A program made the position numbers and the translations under genes. 37,010 nucleotides of DNA, from assembly GCA_002398825.1 (NCBI GenBank), contig DHBS01000010.1, positions 1 to 37,010 on the forward strand, written 5' to 3'. Below, in pieces: positions 1-11,700 of this stretch. Position 1 is the stretch's first letter, and each line of letters starts with the position of its first letter. The notes beneath the pieces are model-generated. The model did not search any database and was not told where the DNA came from. It saw nothing but the letters and a program-made list of their open reading frames with translations. This stretch comes from Syntrophomonas sp. UBA4922 (GTDB lineage: Bacteria; Bacillota; Syntrophomonadia; Syntrophomonadales; Syntrophomonadaceae).

Positions 1-18
1 GAAATCTAGCGTGCAAGA

Positions 19-1995
19 CTACACTGTACTACAAATAACAGAGTTATAATCCATTGAATATGACCTGTTTGAATCAGAATCTATATTTGACAAAATTGAA
101 TTAAGAGTATCTATCAGTGATTTAAACCCTGAAACAAGTTGAACCACATCAAAATGCCCACTCGGGTCCCATCTATTTATCGGGTTACTACTACAATAAG
201 TATAAGGATTAATACTCAGCGGATTGGTAATATCCCCTTCATAACTATCCTTCGATATAAACCTTCCGATTGTCGGGTCATAGTACCTGGCCCTGAGATA
301 ATAAAGCCCGGTCTCCTCGTCATAATATTCCCCGGCATATTTCATGGGGTTTACGATCTGTTCCTGGGAGCTTAAGATGTTGCCCCACTCGTCATAGCTA
401 TAGCTGTTGACGGTGTTGCCAGCTTCGTCTATAACCTGGATCACATCGCCGTGGCCGTTGTAAAGGTAGTAGTAATAAGTACCGTTGACCTGCCTTGCTA
501 GCGCTTTGTGACCCCAGATGTTCTGGGCGCTGACCTGGCCGGTTCCATCTGATTCGGCGATCACCAGGCCGTTGTCATCGCAATAGTAGCGGGTGCTGCT
601 CGTGCCGCTGTCTTTTTCAGTCCTTAACCCTTCCGGATCGTAGCTGTAGGCAGTGCTGCCGCTGCCGGTGAAGGAAGCCAGTTCATCCCAACTGTTGTAG
701 GCAAACTCTCCGGCTTTGAAGGTTTCGGGATCGATGGTGGTCACCGAGCCTTTGCTGCGGTTGCCCCGGCTGTCGTAGCTGTAATTGATTTCTTCTCCGT
801 TAGGGCGTTTGATTCCTGTCAGTCTGTTTAATGGGTCATATTGATAAGTAGTGATTTGACCATTGGCGGTTACTGCTATGATATTGCTGTTTTTATCATA
901 GGCGTAGCTGAACTCGGAGAGAATGTTGGCCCCCATTTTATTAGTAAGTTCTGTCAGCCGGTTGATGTTGTCGTATGTATATTCAGTTCTAAGTCCATTG
1001 GGATAGTTGACAGCCTTGATCATGCCGTCGTCGTAATATTCGTAGCTGAAGGCTTTGCTGTCGGTTGTAATGGTATCGATTCTATTGAGGCTGTCGTACT
1101 GATAATTGACGGTCTGGTCGAAGGGGTCGGTGATTTGGATACGGTTGCCCACGTCATCATATTGGAAATCTACCGCATAGTTGCCGATTTTACGCTGGCT
1201 GGTTAAACCAGTTGAATAATACTGATAGTCTAAAGCTTCTCCGGCTCCGCTCTGACTGCTATATACGGCGGTTCTCTCCACTCCGCCCAAGGAATGATAG
1301 TAGTAGGTCAGGGTATCCGGGCCTGCGCTCATCTCTTGCAAGCGGTTGTAATTGTCATATTCCATGGTGGTGATTTTGCCGGTGGCATCGGTTACCACAA
1401 CGGGCAAGCCGTTTTCGTCATATTGATAGCTGACGGTCTGGCCTTCGGGTTCGGTTTTGACGGTCAGCAGGCCGCGTTCGTCGTAGCCCTTGGTGGTTAT
1501 GAAGTCTTTTAGGCCCTCACTCTGCTTTACCTGACTGACGTTGCCTAAGCGGTCATAGTCATAACCGGTCTCCTGATTGAGGGGGTCAATAACTTTGATA
1601 AGCCTATTCAAGGGGTCATACTGATATTGGCTCTGGTTATTTTCAGGGTCGGTATATTGAATCAGATTGCCCAGATAATCGTATTCAAATGTTTCTTCCA
1701 CTTCATTGGGCTGGCCCCAGCCGTCGGGATAGCCGCTGCGAGATATCTCTCGGCCCCATTGATCATAGGTTATCAAATGATGGTTTTCAGCGGCACCGGT
1801 AGATTGGGGTACGAAGTAGGATTTCTTGGTGCGGTTCAGGATGTCATATTCATATACCTGCTGGTTGCCCTGGGTGTCGGTGATGCTCTGCAGACGACTC
1901 CATTCGTCCCACTCATAGCTGGTTTGATGATCCAGGGGGTCGGTTGCGGATATGATCTGTCCATAACATTGAATCCATATTGGGTGGTGATCCAC
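19..1995 (-). CDS. RHS/YD-repeat protein, 3' part (downstream of frameshift)
   Basis: This frame encodes the C-terminal part of a large RHS-family cell-surface protein. It contains many YD repeats of the type YxYDxxxRL...TDP, then the RHS-core end signature RYYDPTIGRFISKDSYEGD followed by NPYTYCSSNPINRWDPSGH. In RHS proteins this core forms a hollow beta-shell that closes around a variable C-terminal tip. Here only about 45 residues follow the core, rich in Ser/Asn/Asp, with no toxin domain I recognise. The apparent GTG start at 1995 has no ribosome site and lies inside the preceding frame, so this is almost certainly not an independent gene but the continuation of the 1836-5771 frame after a one-base frameshift near 1957. 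Restoring one base would give a single protein of about 1,917 residues. The stop codon is at 19-21, so the gene end is inside the window. Confidence 0.85.
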   Translation of the reverse strand: MDHHPIWIQCYGQIISATDPLDHQTSYEWDEWSRLQSITDTQGNQQVYEYDILNRTKKSYFVPQSTGAAENHHLITYDQWGREISRSGYPDGWGQPNEVEETFEYDYLGNLIQYTDPENNQSQYQYDPLNRLIKVIDPLNQETGYDYDRLGNVSQVKQSEGLKDFITTKGYDERGLLTVKTEPEGQTVSYQYDENGLPVVVTDATGKITTMEYDNYNRLQEMSAGPDTLTYYYHSLGGVERTAVYSSQSGAGEALDYQYYSTGLTSQRKIGNYAVDFQYDDVGNRIQITDPFDQTVNYQYDSLNRIDTITTDSKAFSYEYYDDGMIKAVNYPNGLRTEYTYDNINRLTELTNKMGANILSEFSYAYDKNSNIIAVTANGQITTYQYDPLNRLTGIKRPNGEEINYSYDSRGNRSKGSVTTIDPETFKAGEFAYNSWDELASFTGSGSTAYSYDPEGLRTEKDSGTSSTRYYCDDNGLVIAESDGTGQVSAQNIWGHKALARQVNGTYYYYLYNGHGDVIQVIDEAGNTVNSYSYDEWGNILSSQEQIVNPMKYAGEYYDEETGLYYLRARYYDPTIGRFISKDSYEGDITNPLSINPYTYCSSNPINRWDPSGHFDVVQLVSGFKSLIDTLNSILSNIDSDSNRSYSMDYNSVICSTV

Positions 1996-4900
1996 TGATC
2001 TTTCTCAAAATCATACTTGCGGCTTTGTTGTAACACTCCGTGGTCATCGTAATAACCAACGGTTTCAAAGAAGGTTTCCGGACCGCTGCCGTCATCCCAG
2101 GTACGGTACAGGTGCACCCGGAACAGGCTCCGGTTATCCAGATCGGCTACGATGTAGTCGCCATAGTCGTAGTTGTCCTCCACGACATATGAACCATTAA
2201 TTCCTACCGAACTGGGATAGGTGACTTTGGTCAATCTGCCTTGATCGTCGTATTCGTAGCCGGTAATATTACCTGCGGCGTCTTCCGCACTGGTTACCAG
2301 GCCCCTAACAAATTCATATGTGTTCTCGGCGGTGCTGCTCTGGGCCTGGTTATTTTCGGTATAGAATTGGGTGATGGCAGTCGGGTAAGCATCATAAGCA
2401 CCGGAATAGTCGTAGGCAGTGGTGCTGGTTAAGCCATCTTCATGATTAACAAGCACTTTAGTGACATTGCCCATATGATCATCATCTTCATATCGATAAT
2501 CAGTGGTCTCTCCTTTGGCGTTCACTGTGGTCTGCAAGCGGCCGTTATAGTCATATATACTGCTTTCCGTAAGCCGGATACCTTCATCCTGGTTATAAGT
2601 TTTAGAGGCCAAGAATTTAAAGATGGGATCATACGTATAGCTGATGGTATGCTGCTCTTTGGCCGAAGCGTCATCCCATTCCGTCTGGGTCAGAGGCCTG
2701 GTTTCCGACTCGATCCCACCCCAGTCGTTGTAGGTATACCCGGTATATAAGGCATCATTGTATGTAGCATCATATTGTTTTGTTGATATTTTTACAGGCT
2801 GGTTCTTAAATTTGGTGTCATATTCTTCAAAAGTAGTTGTGTCTCTTTCACCATCAGCCTTGATCTTAACAATTTGGTCTTTTACCCAGCCTATCGGACT
2901 TCCATGAAATATTATATTAGTCTCCAGCCCATTATCCTGCTGAATGGTACAGGTATAGTTTGCGTTAGTAAATGTATAATAAAAGTTACGGTGATAGGAA
3001 GAATAACTTGTTTCATCGTTGAAATTAAATACTGATAAAGCCCCTTCATAACTGTAATTCTTTACTAATCGCGGGGTCTGAGAATAATCATTTTCCAGCT
3101 GCGGGAACTCCCGGCGACTGCTAACGCGATATACTTCATGGGATCCAAAATTTCCCAGAAATTTTGATTTTTTGGTATAATCGTACTGAATTTTAGAATT
3201 ACGGACACTAGCATTACTGAGTAGGGCCTGAATCCCTGATGTGGGTGTCGCCCCGACGTCAAATTTCCAACTGACATCCTGGCAATTATACTCATAGGTA
3301 TTGCAGGTATCGCCGTTGTCACTGCTAAATAGGGTTGAGTATCTGGTTTCATAAGCTTCTTTGCCTGTTCCACAAGTAATTAGATTCCGGTTGCGTGTGT
3401 ACGTATAGTTTACGCTGTCTGTCTTATCCGGGTTGTTAACTGTTACCGTAATAGTACCTGCATCTCCTATGTCTTCATTCAATGTATCAGTATATTCGAA
3501 ATCGATTTCTCTTCCGATGCTATCAGTGATCTTCGATATCAGCGGCCACGCCTTGTCCAACCTGACTTTGTCTAACCAGGCATAACCCGAATAGTTCCCG
3601 CCCCCAAAATTAACTTGAACGTAATGAGTATTAGGTCCAGTGGTAAAAAACCCCTCCTTAAATTCCCAGGTGTTTTTTTCGGTAGCATCAAGCCTAATAG
3701 CACTCCCTTGTCCTGAGCCATAAAGATTTCTGTACTGCGAAACAGATACAAAAGTATGTCCTCCTGAAAGCTGATCATTCATGTAACAGCTGACATAATA
3801 GTTGGTGTTTGGTTCTACAGCGATATAATCTGTTTCGCTAATACTCGACTTACCCCAAACATAACCGTATTTTAATGAAGAATTATCATCTTTGCCGAAA
3901 GTAGTATCATAGTTAAAACAATCAGTTGGCAATCTATATTCATTTGAATGCCAGGCTCTGGATTCCGGATTTTCGAAATCACCGTTAATCACCAGATTTG
4001 AAACAGGCAGTTCTTCATGGTTGAAAACAATGCTGTTGCCAAACCGGTCCACAATACCTAGAAGACGTCCGTCATCCGCAAAATAGGTTTTGGTCTGGTC
4101 CGTTCTGATCACTGCATACGCAGAATCAACCTGTGTGTTGTTGAAGGTGGTGTCCTTTTCAAATCTGATATCATCACGGTGATACTTCTCAAGGTTGCTG
4201 TCATCCGGGTCATCTGTGAATTTGACATGATATACCGCACCATCACCGGTATGGTAATATAACTCCTGCGCGTCGTCATCTTCATCTTCTTCGTCTGCTT
4301 TATCCTTCTCAACCTGTACGGAAGGCAGGGTAAGACTCCAACCTACTCCCAGGCTATATCGATCGAGGAAATAGGTGGAATGACTATTGTATCCATTAAT
4401 ACCATCCCCTTCAATCTTCCGGTCCCCAAACATAGCTTGATTACTTTGATAAAGTCTTCCTAAATTAAGATCCAGCCCGTTTCTACCCGGAAGTTTGATG
4501 TCGGTTACCTTTAAGGTGAGATCGCCAGATAACGGAGATATGACTTCATCAGTATCGCGGAGCGCCGAATATTGTTCGTTTACTACTCCATTGATCGCTG
4601 ACGGTCCAACCAGCGTATTATAATAGGCTTTTTGCGATTCAGCCTCGCTCATCAGGTTAACTATATCCGTCCCAATCAATGGTTCCAGCTCCGAAAAGCG
4701 ATTGGCTTTTTTATTTTCCTTTTCAGACTTATCCTTTTCTGCTTCGGGGTCGGGTGGATGTATATTGGCAGGATTATTCAGCTCTGTGATATCATCCCCT
4801 GCGTGTGCAGGCGGTTCGCTCGTATTATTTTGATCTGTGGGCGGATTTTCAGTTTCATTACCGTTCGTAAAATTGGTGTTTTTGCCGTTCGCCAGATCGG

Positions 4901-5771
4901 GGGCATTCTCTGATTCATCATTTTCGCCTTCTTCAATAACTCCCTGACCATCTTCCTTAAGCGATAGATCATCGGGCAGCAAGATTTGATTTTCAGCAAC
5001 TCCCGAATCAGTATCATCTAACAAAGTATCGTTCTCACTATTTTTCAGCCCGTTATCTGCTTGTGTCGGCTGGGAACCATCCTGTAATGGGTTTTCATCT
5101 TCATTTGATGAAACTGGTGCATCACCCGAGGCACCCGAATGCGAATCCCCGTTCTCCGGGAGGAGTCCTTCCTCCGGGGATGTCCCCTGATCAGGATCAA
5201 GGTCATCTTCCTGCGGATCATTTGCTTCGGTTGGTTGCTCGGGGTCTTCAGGGGTTGGTCCATTAGGATCTTTCTCAACCTCAGGCACGATTTCTTCAGG
5301 TAATTGTTCATCTGCAGGATTCGCTTCATGCTGAATGAGCTGATCGAAAATATCAAGCATGCCTTTATCTTTTAGCGTCTGATAGATAACGGAATCTCGG
5401 TAAGGTTGATAGCCTTCTCCGGGCAGGGTCAGGTATACCGTTTGGGGTTCGGGCACGGATTTTTCCTTGGGGATATCAAAAGGCACTTCTTTAGTAAGCT
5501 TTAATTTCAATTCTATAGCCGGATCTTTTTTGTCTTGCTTTATTAGCTCCTTGTCTGAGCTTTTTTCACTTTCTGGAAGCTCATTTAAATCCGATGATTT
5601 TTCTTCACTCACGGTAGGCACGGTTGCAGTATTGGCGTTTTCAGTAACGGTATTTTGTTTATAAGTTTGATCTGCAAATGCGGACATTGGCAGAGCGGTT
5701 AAGACCATCAAGGCTATCAGCAAACAACAAATAGCTTTATTGCGCAGTTTAAATCCATACATCACTTTCAT
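1836..5771 (-). CDS. Secreted RHS/YD-repeat wall-type protein, 5' part (frameshifted)
   Basis: The N-terminal part of a large secreted RHS protein. Residues 1-33 are a Sec signal peptide: a basic start, a hydrophobic core, and likely cleavage after SAFA. Residues of about 35-360 are a low-complexity, Asp/Glu/Asn/Pro-rich linker. From about residue 390 comes an RHS N-terminal region with the usual phrases (ISPLSGDLTL, VGWSLTLP, YFADDGRLLGIVDRFGN). Residues of about 589-744 (NGDFENPE... to WLDKVRLDK) look like an inserted jelly-roll carbohydrate-binding module of the CBM4/9 type. YD repeats follow to the frameshift near 1957; the last ~40 residues before the stop at 1836 are out of frame and not native. 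The gene lies 21 bp downstream of the subtilase-kelch gene and is likely co-transcribed with it. The first ATG has a poly-G stretch 8 nt upstream; the ATG at 5762 is an alternative start. No LPXTG anchor is visible. Confidence 0.85.
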   Translation of the reverse strand: MKVMYGFKLRNKAICCLLIALMVLTALPMSAFADQTYKQNTVTENANTATVPTVSEEKSSDLNELPESEKSSDKELIKQDKKDPAIELKLKLTKEVPFDIPKEKSVPEPQTVYLTLPGEGYQPYRDSVIYQTLKDKGMLDIFDQLIQHEANPADEQLPEEIVPEVEKDPNGPTPEDPEQPTEANDPQEDDLDPDQGTSPEEGLLPENGDSHSGASGDAPVSSNEDENPLQDGSQPTQADNGLKNSENDTLLDDTDSGVAENQILLPDDLSLKEDGQGVIEEGENDESENAPDLANGKNTNFTNGNETENPPTDQNNTSEPPAHAGDDITELNNPANIHPPDPEAEKDKSEKENKKANRFSELEPLIGTDIVNLMSEAESQKAYYNTLVGPSAINGVVNEQYSALRDTDEVISPLSGDLTLKVTDIKLPGRNGLDLNLGRLYQSNQAMFGDRKIEGDGINGYNSHSTYFLDRYSLGVGWSLTLPSVQVEKDKADEEDEDDDAQELYYHTGDGAVYHVKFTDDPDDSNLEKYHRDDIRFEKDTTFNNTQVDSAYAVIRTDQTKTYFADDGRLLGIVDRFGNSIVFNHEELPVSNLVINGDFENPESRAWHSNEYRLPTDCFNYDTTFGKDDNSSLKYGYVWGKSSISETDYIAVEPNTNYYVSCYMNDQLSGGHTFVSVSQYRNLYGSGQGSAIRLDATEKNTWEFKEGFFTTGPNTHYVQVNFGGGNYSGYAWLDKVRLDKAWPLISKITDSIGREIDFEYTDTLNEDIGDAGTITVTVNNPDKTDSVNYTYTRNRNLITCGTGKEAYETRYSTLFSSDNGDTCNTYEYNCQDVSWKFDVGATPTSGIQALLSNASVRNSKIQYDYTKKSKFLGNFGSHEVYRVSSRREFPQLENDYSQTPRLVKNYSYEGALSVFNFNDETSYSSYHRNFYYTFTNANYTCTIQQDNGLETNIIFHGSPIGWVKDQIVKIKADGERDTTTFEEYDTKFKNQPVKISTKQYDATYNDALYTGYTYNDWGGIESETRPLTQTEWDDASAKEQHTISYTYDPIFKFLASKTYNQDEGIRLTESSIYDYNGRLQTTVNAKGETTDYRYEDDDHMGNVTKVLVNHEDGLTSTTAYDYSGAYDAYPTAITQFYTENNQAQSSTAENTYEFVRGLVTSAEDAAGNITGYEYDDQGRLTKVTYPSSVGINGSYVVEDNYDYGDYIVADLDNRSLFRVHLYRTWDDGSGPETFFETVGYYDDHGVLQQSRKYDFEKDQWITTQYGFNVMDRSYPQPTPWIIKPAMSGTNGVVCRASPTPRATSRYMNMTS
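1954..1961 (-). other. Probable single-base frameshift in the RHS gene
   Basis: Upstream of this site the RHS pattern reads ...QYGFNVMDR in one frame; downstream it reads IISATDPLDHQTSYEWD in another. The YD-repeat pattern is continuous if one base is added within the minus-strand sequence GACAGATC, giving for example MDR-IISATDP. The length from the start at 5771 to the stop at 19 is 5,753 nt, two more than a multiple of three, which agrees with one missing base. No homopolymer or slippery heptamer is present, so a programmed frameshift is unlikely. A real mutation or a sequencing/assembly error both fit. Confidence 0.8.
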
Positions 5772-5792
5772 TCTCCCTTACCCCCCTGCCTT

Positions 5793-8700
5793 TCAGTTTT
5801 GATCGATGGTCCGGTTGATCAAGCTGCCATTGTCATCATATTCATAGTGAATGACTCCGCCGGACTGCAGTCTGATTTCCTCCAGACGGTTGCTGTCGCT
5901 ATAAAAGTATCGGTCATACAGAGTAGTGTATTTTTCTACCGCATTCAGATGGGTAGTTCCGTCATATCCGCCTATGGCGTAAATATCCCAGCCGCTTTCC
6001 GCCAATCCCAGCCCGCTGCGTGCATAAAGCATGTCGTTTTTCAGCGTCCAGGTATCAGATGCGGGATCATACTCAGCCATACTACTCAGGTATTCCCCGT
6101 TATAGCCTCCTACAGCATAAATCCTGCCATTGACGGCAAGGCACCCTAGATCAGCACTTGCCCACGGCATGTCGGTCAAACTTACCCACAGGCCAGTATC
6201 CGGGTCATACCTCCCCACTGAATCAAGGTAATTCATGCCATCATAACCGCCCACCACATATATCTGATCATTTAGTACTGTTGCGGTAAGACCGCTTCTT
6301 ATGACTGACATGCCGGATAAGGTTGTCCATAGGTTCGTTTCGGGGTCGTAAACCTCCATTGTCGCCAAGTGCTGTGCGCCGTTTCGGCCCCCAAGAGCGT
6401 ATATTTTATTATTCCACGCAACAAGGGCCAGGTGTGACCGGGTAGTAGGCATTGGTACTTTCGTGGTCCATGAATCGGTTTTGGGATCATATACTTCCAG
6501 CTGGTTGAGTACGGATGTATTTTCTCCCCCTGCTACATAGATCTTTCCGTTAAGTGCGGCTATACCTGCATAACTGCGGGCGGTTGGCATGGAGGTCATA
6601 GTCATCCAAGTGTTGCTTTCCAGATCAAACTTCTCAAGGATTTGCAGATCGTTCTGGTCCCTCTCTCCGCCTACAGCATAGATGTTACCGTCTACCGCGA
6701 CAATCCCCGCACCACTTCTTCTAGATGTCATATCCGCCATTTGGATCCAGGTGTCAGGACCAATCGCGCCTGAACTGGGTCTGTAACGATCAGGTAAGTA
6801 TTGTTCGTTTAAATTCAATGCCCCCGATGCATTGCCGCCGCCAACGGCATATACTTTTCCGTTTACTGCTGCCATACTTAGGTAAGCACGAGCACCAGTA
6901 AGATCAGTTTTTATCTCCCATATATCAGCGATAGGATCATAGACCTCAAGATTTGCCAGATAGGCTCCGTTATAACCCCCACCGACAAAAATTCTGCCAT
7001 TCAAGCTGCAGATTCCGGCTCCTTGCCGGGGAATGGTCATGGCTGTTTTGGTTGTCCAGGTATTGGTGGTTGGATCATATTCTTCTATGACATTCAAATT
7101 GCTGAGACCGTTGAATCCTCCTATGGCGTATATTTTCCCGTTTATTACAGTTGCTCCTAAGCGGCTCCGGGCAGTGGGCATAGGAGCTCTTGCTCTCCAG
7201 GAATTTGATAGGGGATTATATTCTTCAACCGCGTTCAAGTAGTTCTGACCGTTGTAGCCGCCTATGGCATAAAGCTTTCCATTCACTGGGGCCAGGGCCA
7301 GTTCGCTGCGGGAAGCAAGCATGTCTGTTTTTGGAGTCCAAGTGTTGCTTAAAGGATCGTAGGCTTCCAAAGTGCCAACATGACTACTGCCATCAGTGCC
7401 GCCTGCCGCGTATAGTTTTCCGTTTAAGGACGCTAACCCCAAGCTATGTCTTGCAATATTGAGACTGGCCACGGCAGACCAATCATCTACTGTGGAATCG
7501 TATTTTTCAACGGATGCAAGCGTTGTCCCAGCATTTATTCCGCCTACTGCGTATACCGATTCATTTATAGCTGCAGCAGCTAATTTCTCCCGTGGGGCTG
7601 TCATTGAAGAAGCAAGCTGCCATGAGTTTGGTGCTTGTTCCTGTGGAGCAATTATTCCTGGGTTGAATTCATGAACATATTGATAAACCCCGCTACTATC
7701 TAGACCCCCAATAAGGTAAGCCCTATCATTTGTTGTAATACACGACATTAGAGCTTTGGCTTCCGGCATACTGCCCTCTGTACTCCAGGAGTCGGTAATC
7801 GGATTGTATGCTTCAATAACATCCAAGCAACCAGCACCATCACTGCCACCCATGGCATAAATCAGGCCACCTATGTTAACAGCCACTAACCCGTATCGAG
7901 CCTTGGGCATGTTTTGTTTGCCAGTCCAAGTGTCTGTCTGCGGATCATATTCATAAACTGTATTAAGCGGGTTGTTATTGGTGTCTTGTCCGCCGATGAC
8001 ATATATTTTCCCGCCACAAGACACTGCCCCAAGCTTACTGACTATAGCTGGCAGATTGGCTTTGGCGGTCCAGGTGTTATTAACAGGATCATAAACCTCG
8101 GTAATGTTTGAATCGATTCCGCCAATAACGTAGATTTTGCCGTCAATTACAGCGGTTCCTGGATTCCTATGGTAACCAGTGCAGCTCGCTTTTGATGACC
8201 AGGTATTTGTAGAAGGGTCATACATTATGGTTGAACGGGTAATACCAGCTGGGACGGCACCGGCAACTACAAATATTTTATTGTCGACCGAAGCACAGCC
8301 AAGTCCATACCGAGCTTCCGGCATTGCCCGTACGGTGCTCCAGGAATCGGTTTCAAAATCATAAACCTCATTAAGTGCTTTCTTATTGTAATATGTATCG
8401 TCGATGCTACCTCCAAGAGCATAAATCTTCCCCCCGGCCTCAGCTGCTCCGAGTTCATAGCGTGCAGAAGGCATATTAGCTTTTTGGGTCCATTTTTCGG
8501 GCTCTGATTCATTCTTGGCAGGGTCATATTCCTCCACTCTAGTTAGAACACGCGTATCACAACCGCCAATAGCTAATATCTTATTATTTACTGAGACGAC
8601 ATTTGCTTTATAGCGTGGGGTGGGCATGGAGACTCGGTATTGCCAGGTATTATCCTGCACATTATAAGCCATTACATCACCATAATATTGCCCATCACTA

Positions 8701-11700
8701 TATCCGCCTATAGCGAAAATAGTCCCGTTTACGGTTACCGCTCCGAATTGATCCCGCGGCGCCAACATATTTTCCCTAACTGTCCAGGTATTGTTGGCCG
8801 GGTCAAACTCTTCTACGGTGTCCAACCATCCATTATAAAAACCACCCAGCACATAGATTTTGTTCGCGTTGACCGTTACAGCCATCCGGCATCTGGGCGT
8901 TGGCATACTTGCTTTGGCTGTCCAGGTATCTGTGACAGGATCATATTCTTCAACTGTACTGAGATATGTTCCATTGTATCCACCGATCGCATATACTTTT
9001 CCATTACAGGATACGATCCCGGCATCGCCTCGTGCTGTAGGCATAGAAGATTTAGTCGCCCATGTATCAGCCTGATGTTCGTATTCCTCTACGGTATTAA
9101 GATACTGTGATCCATTATATCCGCCAATGGCATAGAATTTCCCATTGATTTCTGCTACCCCTAGTGCTGCCCTCGCAGTGGGCATGTTGGTTCTACCCAC
9201 CCAGACTCCGTTATTCGAATTATATTGTTCCACGGTATCCAAGAACCCGTTGTTATAACCGCCAATTACATAGGTAAAATTATTAAGTGTACTTGCTCCG
9301 AAAGAGATTCTTTTAGACGGCATATATGGTCTGGGGTTCCACGCTCCTGGCTCAATATCTAGAGTTCTGACCCAACTGTACACCGTACTGCTGCTAGTAC
9401 TCCTCCCTCCTATCCCGTACAGTTTCCCTCCAGCTACCACGGCACCCATGTTGCCATATGCGTTTACCGGGGTTAAAGTACTCCATTCATCTTTGTAAGG
9501 ATCGTAAGCCTCCACAACTCCAATGCTTCCGTGGATTCCATATATGATGGCTCCCGAGCTCGACATATATAAGTTATTGCTGGTGGTTGGCATGCTGGCA
9601 CGAGTGTGCCAGACATTTGCGATTGGGTCATATTCCTCTACGAGATTTAAGTTTCTATCCCCATCACCACCGCCTATAGCATATATTTTTCCGTTCACCG
9701 CACCTACATGTACGGTTCGAGCAGTCGACATACTAGCTTTATAGGTCCATGTATTGGTAGTCGGATCATATTCCGAAACCGTTGATATATATTGATCGTT
9801 TTCCCAGCGTGTATCATAATAGACTCCCCCCAGGGCATAGATTTTTCCGTTAAGGTTGCATGCCCCCAGGCCACGCACAGCTTGAGGCAAATTGGCCCTG
9901 GCTGTCCAAACATTGGTATCTGGATTATATACATACATACTGTTTAAATCCGTTCCATTATCGTCAGCTCCGCCTAATACATAGATTTTGTTATCTAAGA
10001 CGGTTGCGGCAAAAGAAGCCCGAGGAATTGGAAGACTGGCCTTTGTAGTCCAGGTATCGGCAGCAGGGTCATACATCTCCATTTTTCCGGTAACCCCACC
10101 CTTTACATATCCACCCATGGCATAAATTTTGCCCTTGCATTGGACAGCAATTACGTTGGCCCTTCCAGCGGACATATTAGCTACACTTTGCCACTGAGGA
10201 ATGGAATACAAATGGTACTCTGAATCATGTGGGAAATCTGATCCTGTAGAACCACTATTATTAGCAGCCACCTGAGTAATGGGACTGTTGCTGGAATCAA
10301 TTGCTGTTACCGCATTATAGCAATTGATTTTGCTGTGGTTGTTCACCTTACCTATAAGAGAAGAAAGACGGTCACATCCGTTAATAATATTGGTTTTGAT
10401 CTGGAGCGAACTTAATTCTTCATTTGCAGCGCTAACCAGAGCGGCTTCTGCAGAAACAAAAGCTGCTGCCATCGAAGTCCCTCCGCTGGGTCCATAATCA
10501 TTGTCAGGTAAAGTGCTTATTATCTCTTCTCCCGGCGCTGCAATATCTACTACATCCGCGTTATAGTTGGAAAATGCCGAAAAAGCCGCCGATTGATTGA
10601 AAGAAGCTACAGTAATAACGTTGTCTAGCTGGTAAGATGCCGGATAAACTGGATAGGAAGATAGATCCTGACCATTATTGCCGGCCGCAGCTATAAACAG
10701 GATCTCGGGATGAGATTGGATGACCTCAAATAAGGCTTGATTATACTGGCTGCTTCCCCAGCTGCAATTTACAATTGTAGCCCCCATTTGTGACGCATAC
10801 TGTATTGCATTGATAATATCGCTAGTATATGCGGTTCCGTTCTTGAAGGCTTTTAAAGACATTATTTGGGCTTCAGGAGCAACACCGGCTATCCCTATGC
10901 CGTTATCCTTTTGTGCAGCAATAATACCTGCAATATGGGTACCATGCCACTCATCAGACATGTTTTGGGGATCGTGTATTAAGTTATCGTTACCGCTGAA
11001 ATTCCATCCCCAAATGTCATCTATATATCCATTATCATCGTCGTCGATTCCATTACCGGGCAATTCCATTGCATTTACCCAGATATTGCTATGCAGATCT
11101 TCATGGGTTATGTCGATACCGCTATCAATAACAGCAACACAAACGCCTTGACCGAGAGATTCATCCCAGGCCGGGACTACATTGGCATCGAAACTGTATT
11201 GTGGCGAGGTAGTAGTTGTCTTTTCATCTCCAGGAAGTTCTATAGATTCTGACCCTTGATAGAATTGACTGTCTATACCCCATTGCTGATTATAATAGGA
11301 ATCGTTGGAGACCATCGAGATGGCGTAATCAGGCTGAATATATTCTATGTCCGAGAATTCCGGCAGGGTTCGTAAATCGCTGATTATTGTGTCTTTATCG
11401 GTTGGTTTGGAAGTTACTATCAATTCAAATTCTGATCTACCTAATTTTTTGATTGTCTTAGCCTTGTAAAAATGAGCCGTCTTCGGGTTTTCCCTGGTTA
11501 TATCAGCCGTTCCCCGTTTATATTTAATCAGAAATCTTGTTGTTGCATTGGCCGAAACCGAGGGCGTTACAATTACCGGTTCTATGGCTTGATTGACAGG
11601 TAGATTAACAGGGCTGATATCCAACTCGCCTTTAGCGACACTTGGAAATATCAAAATAAAGCATAAAAATAAATAAATTGAACGTTTTAAGCCTATTCTA

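Noticed and set aside
1836..1995. Programmed ribosomal frameshift in the RHS gene
   Set aside because: The overlap has no slippery heptamer, no homopolymer run and no obvious stimulatory hairpin; a point indel explains the data better.
5925..10195. Regular ~142-nt period taken as a CRISPR array or DNA satellite
   Set aside because: The period is conserved as protein (kelch strands) and not as DNA; there are no identical repeats with unique spacers.
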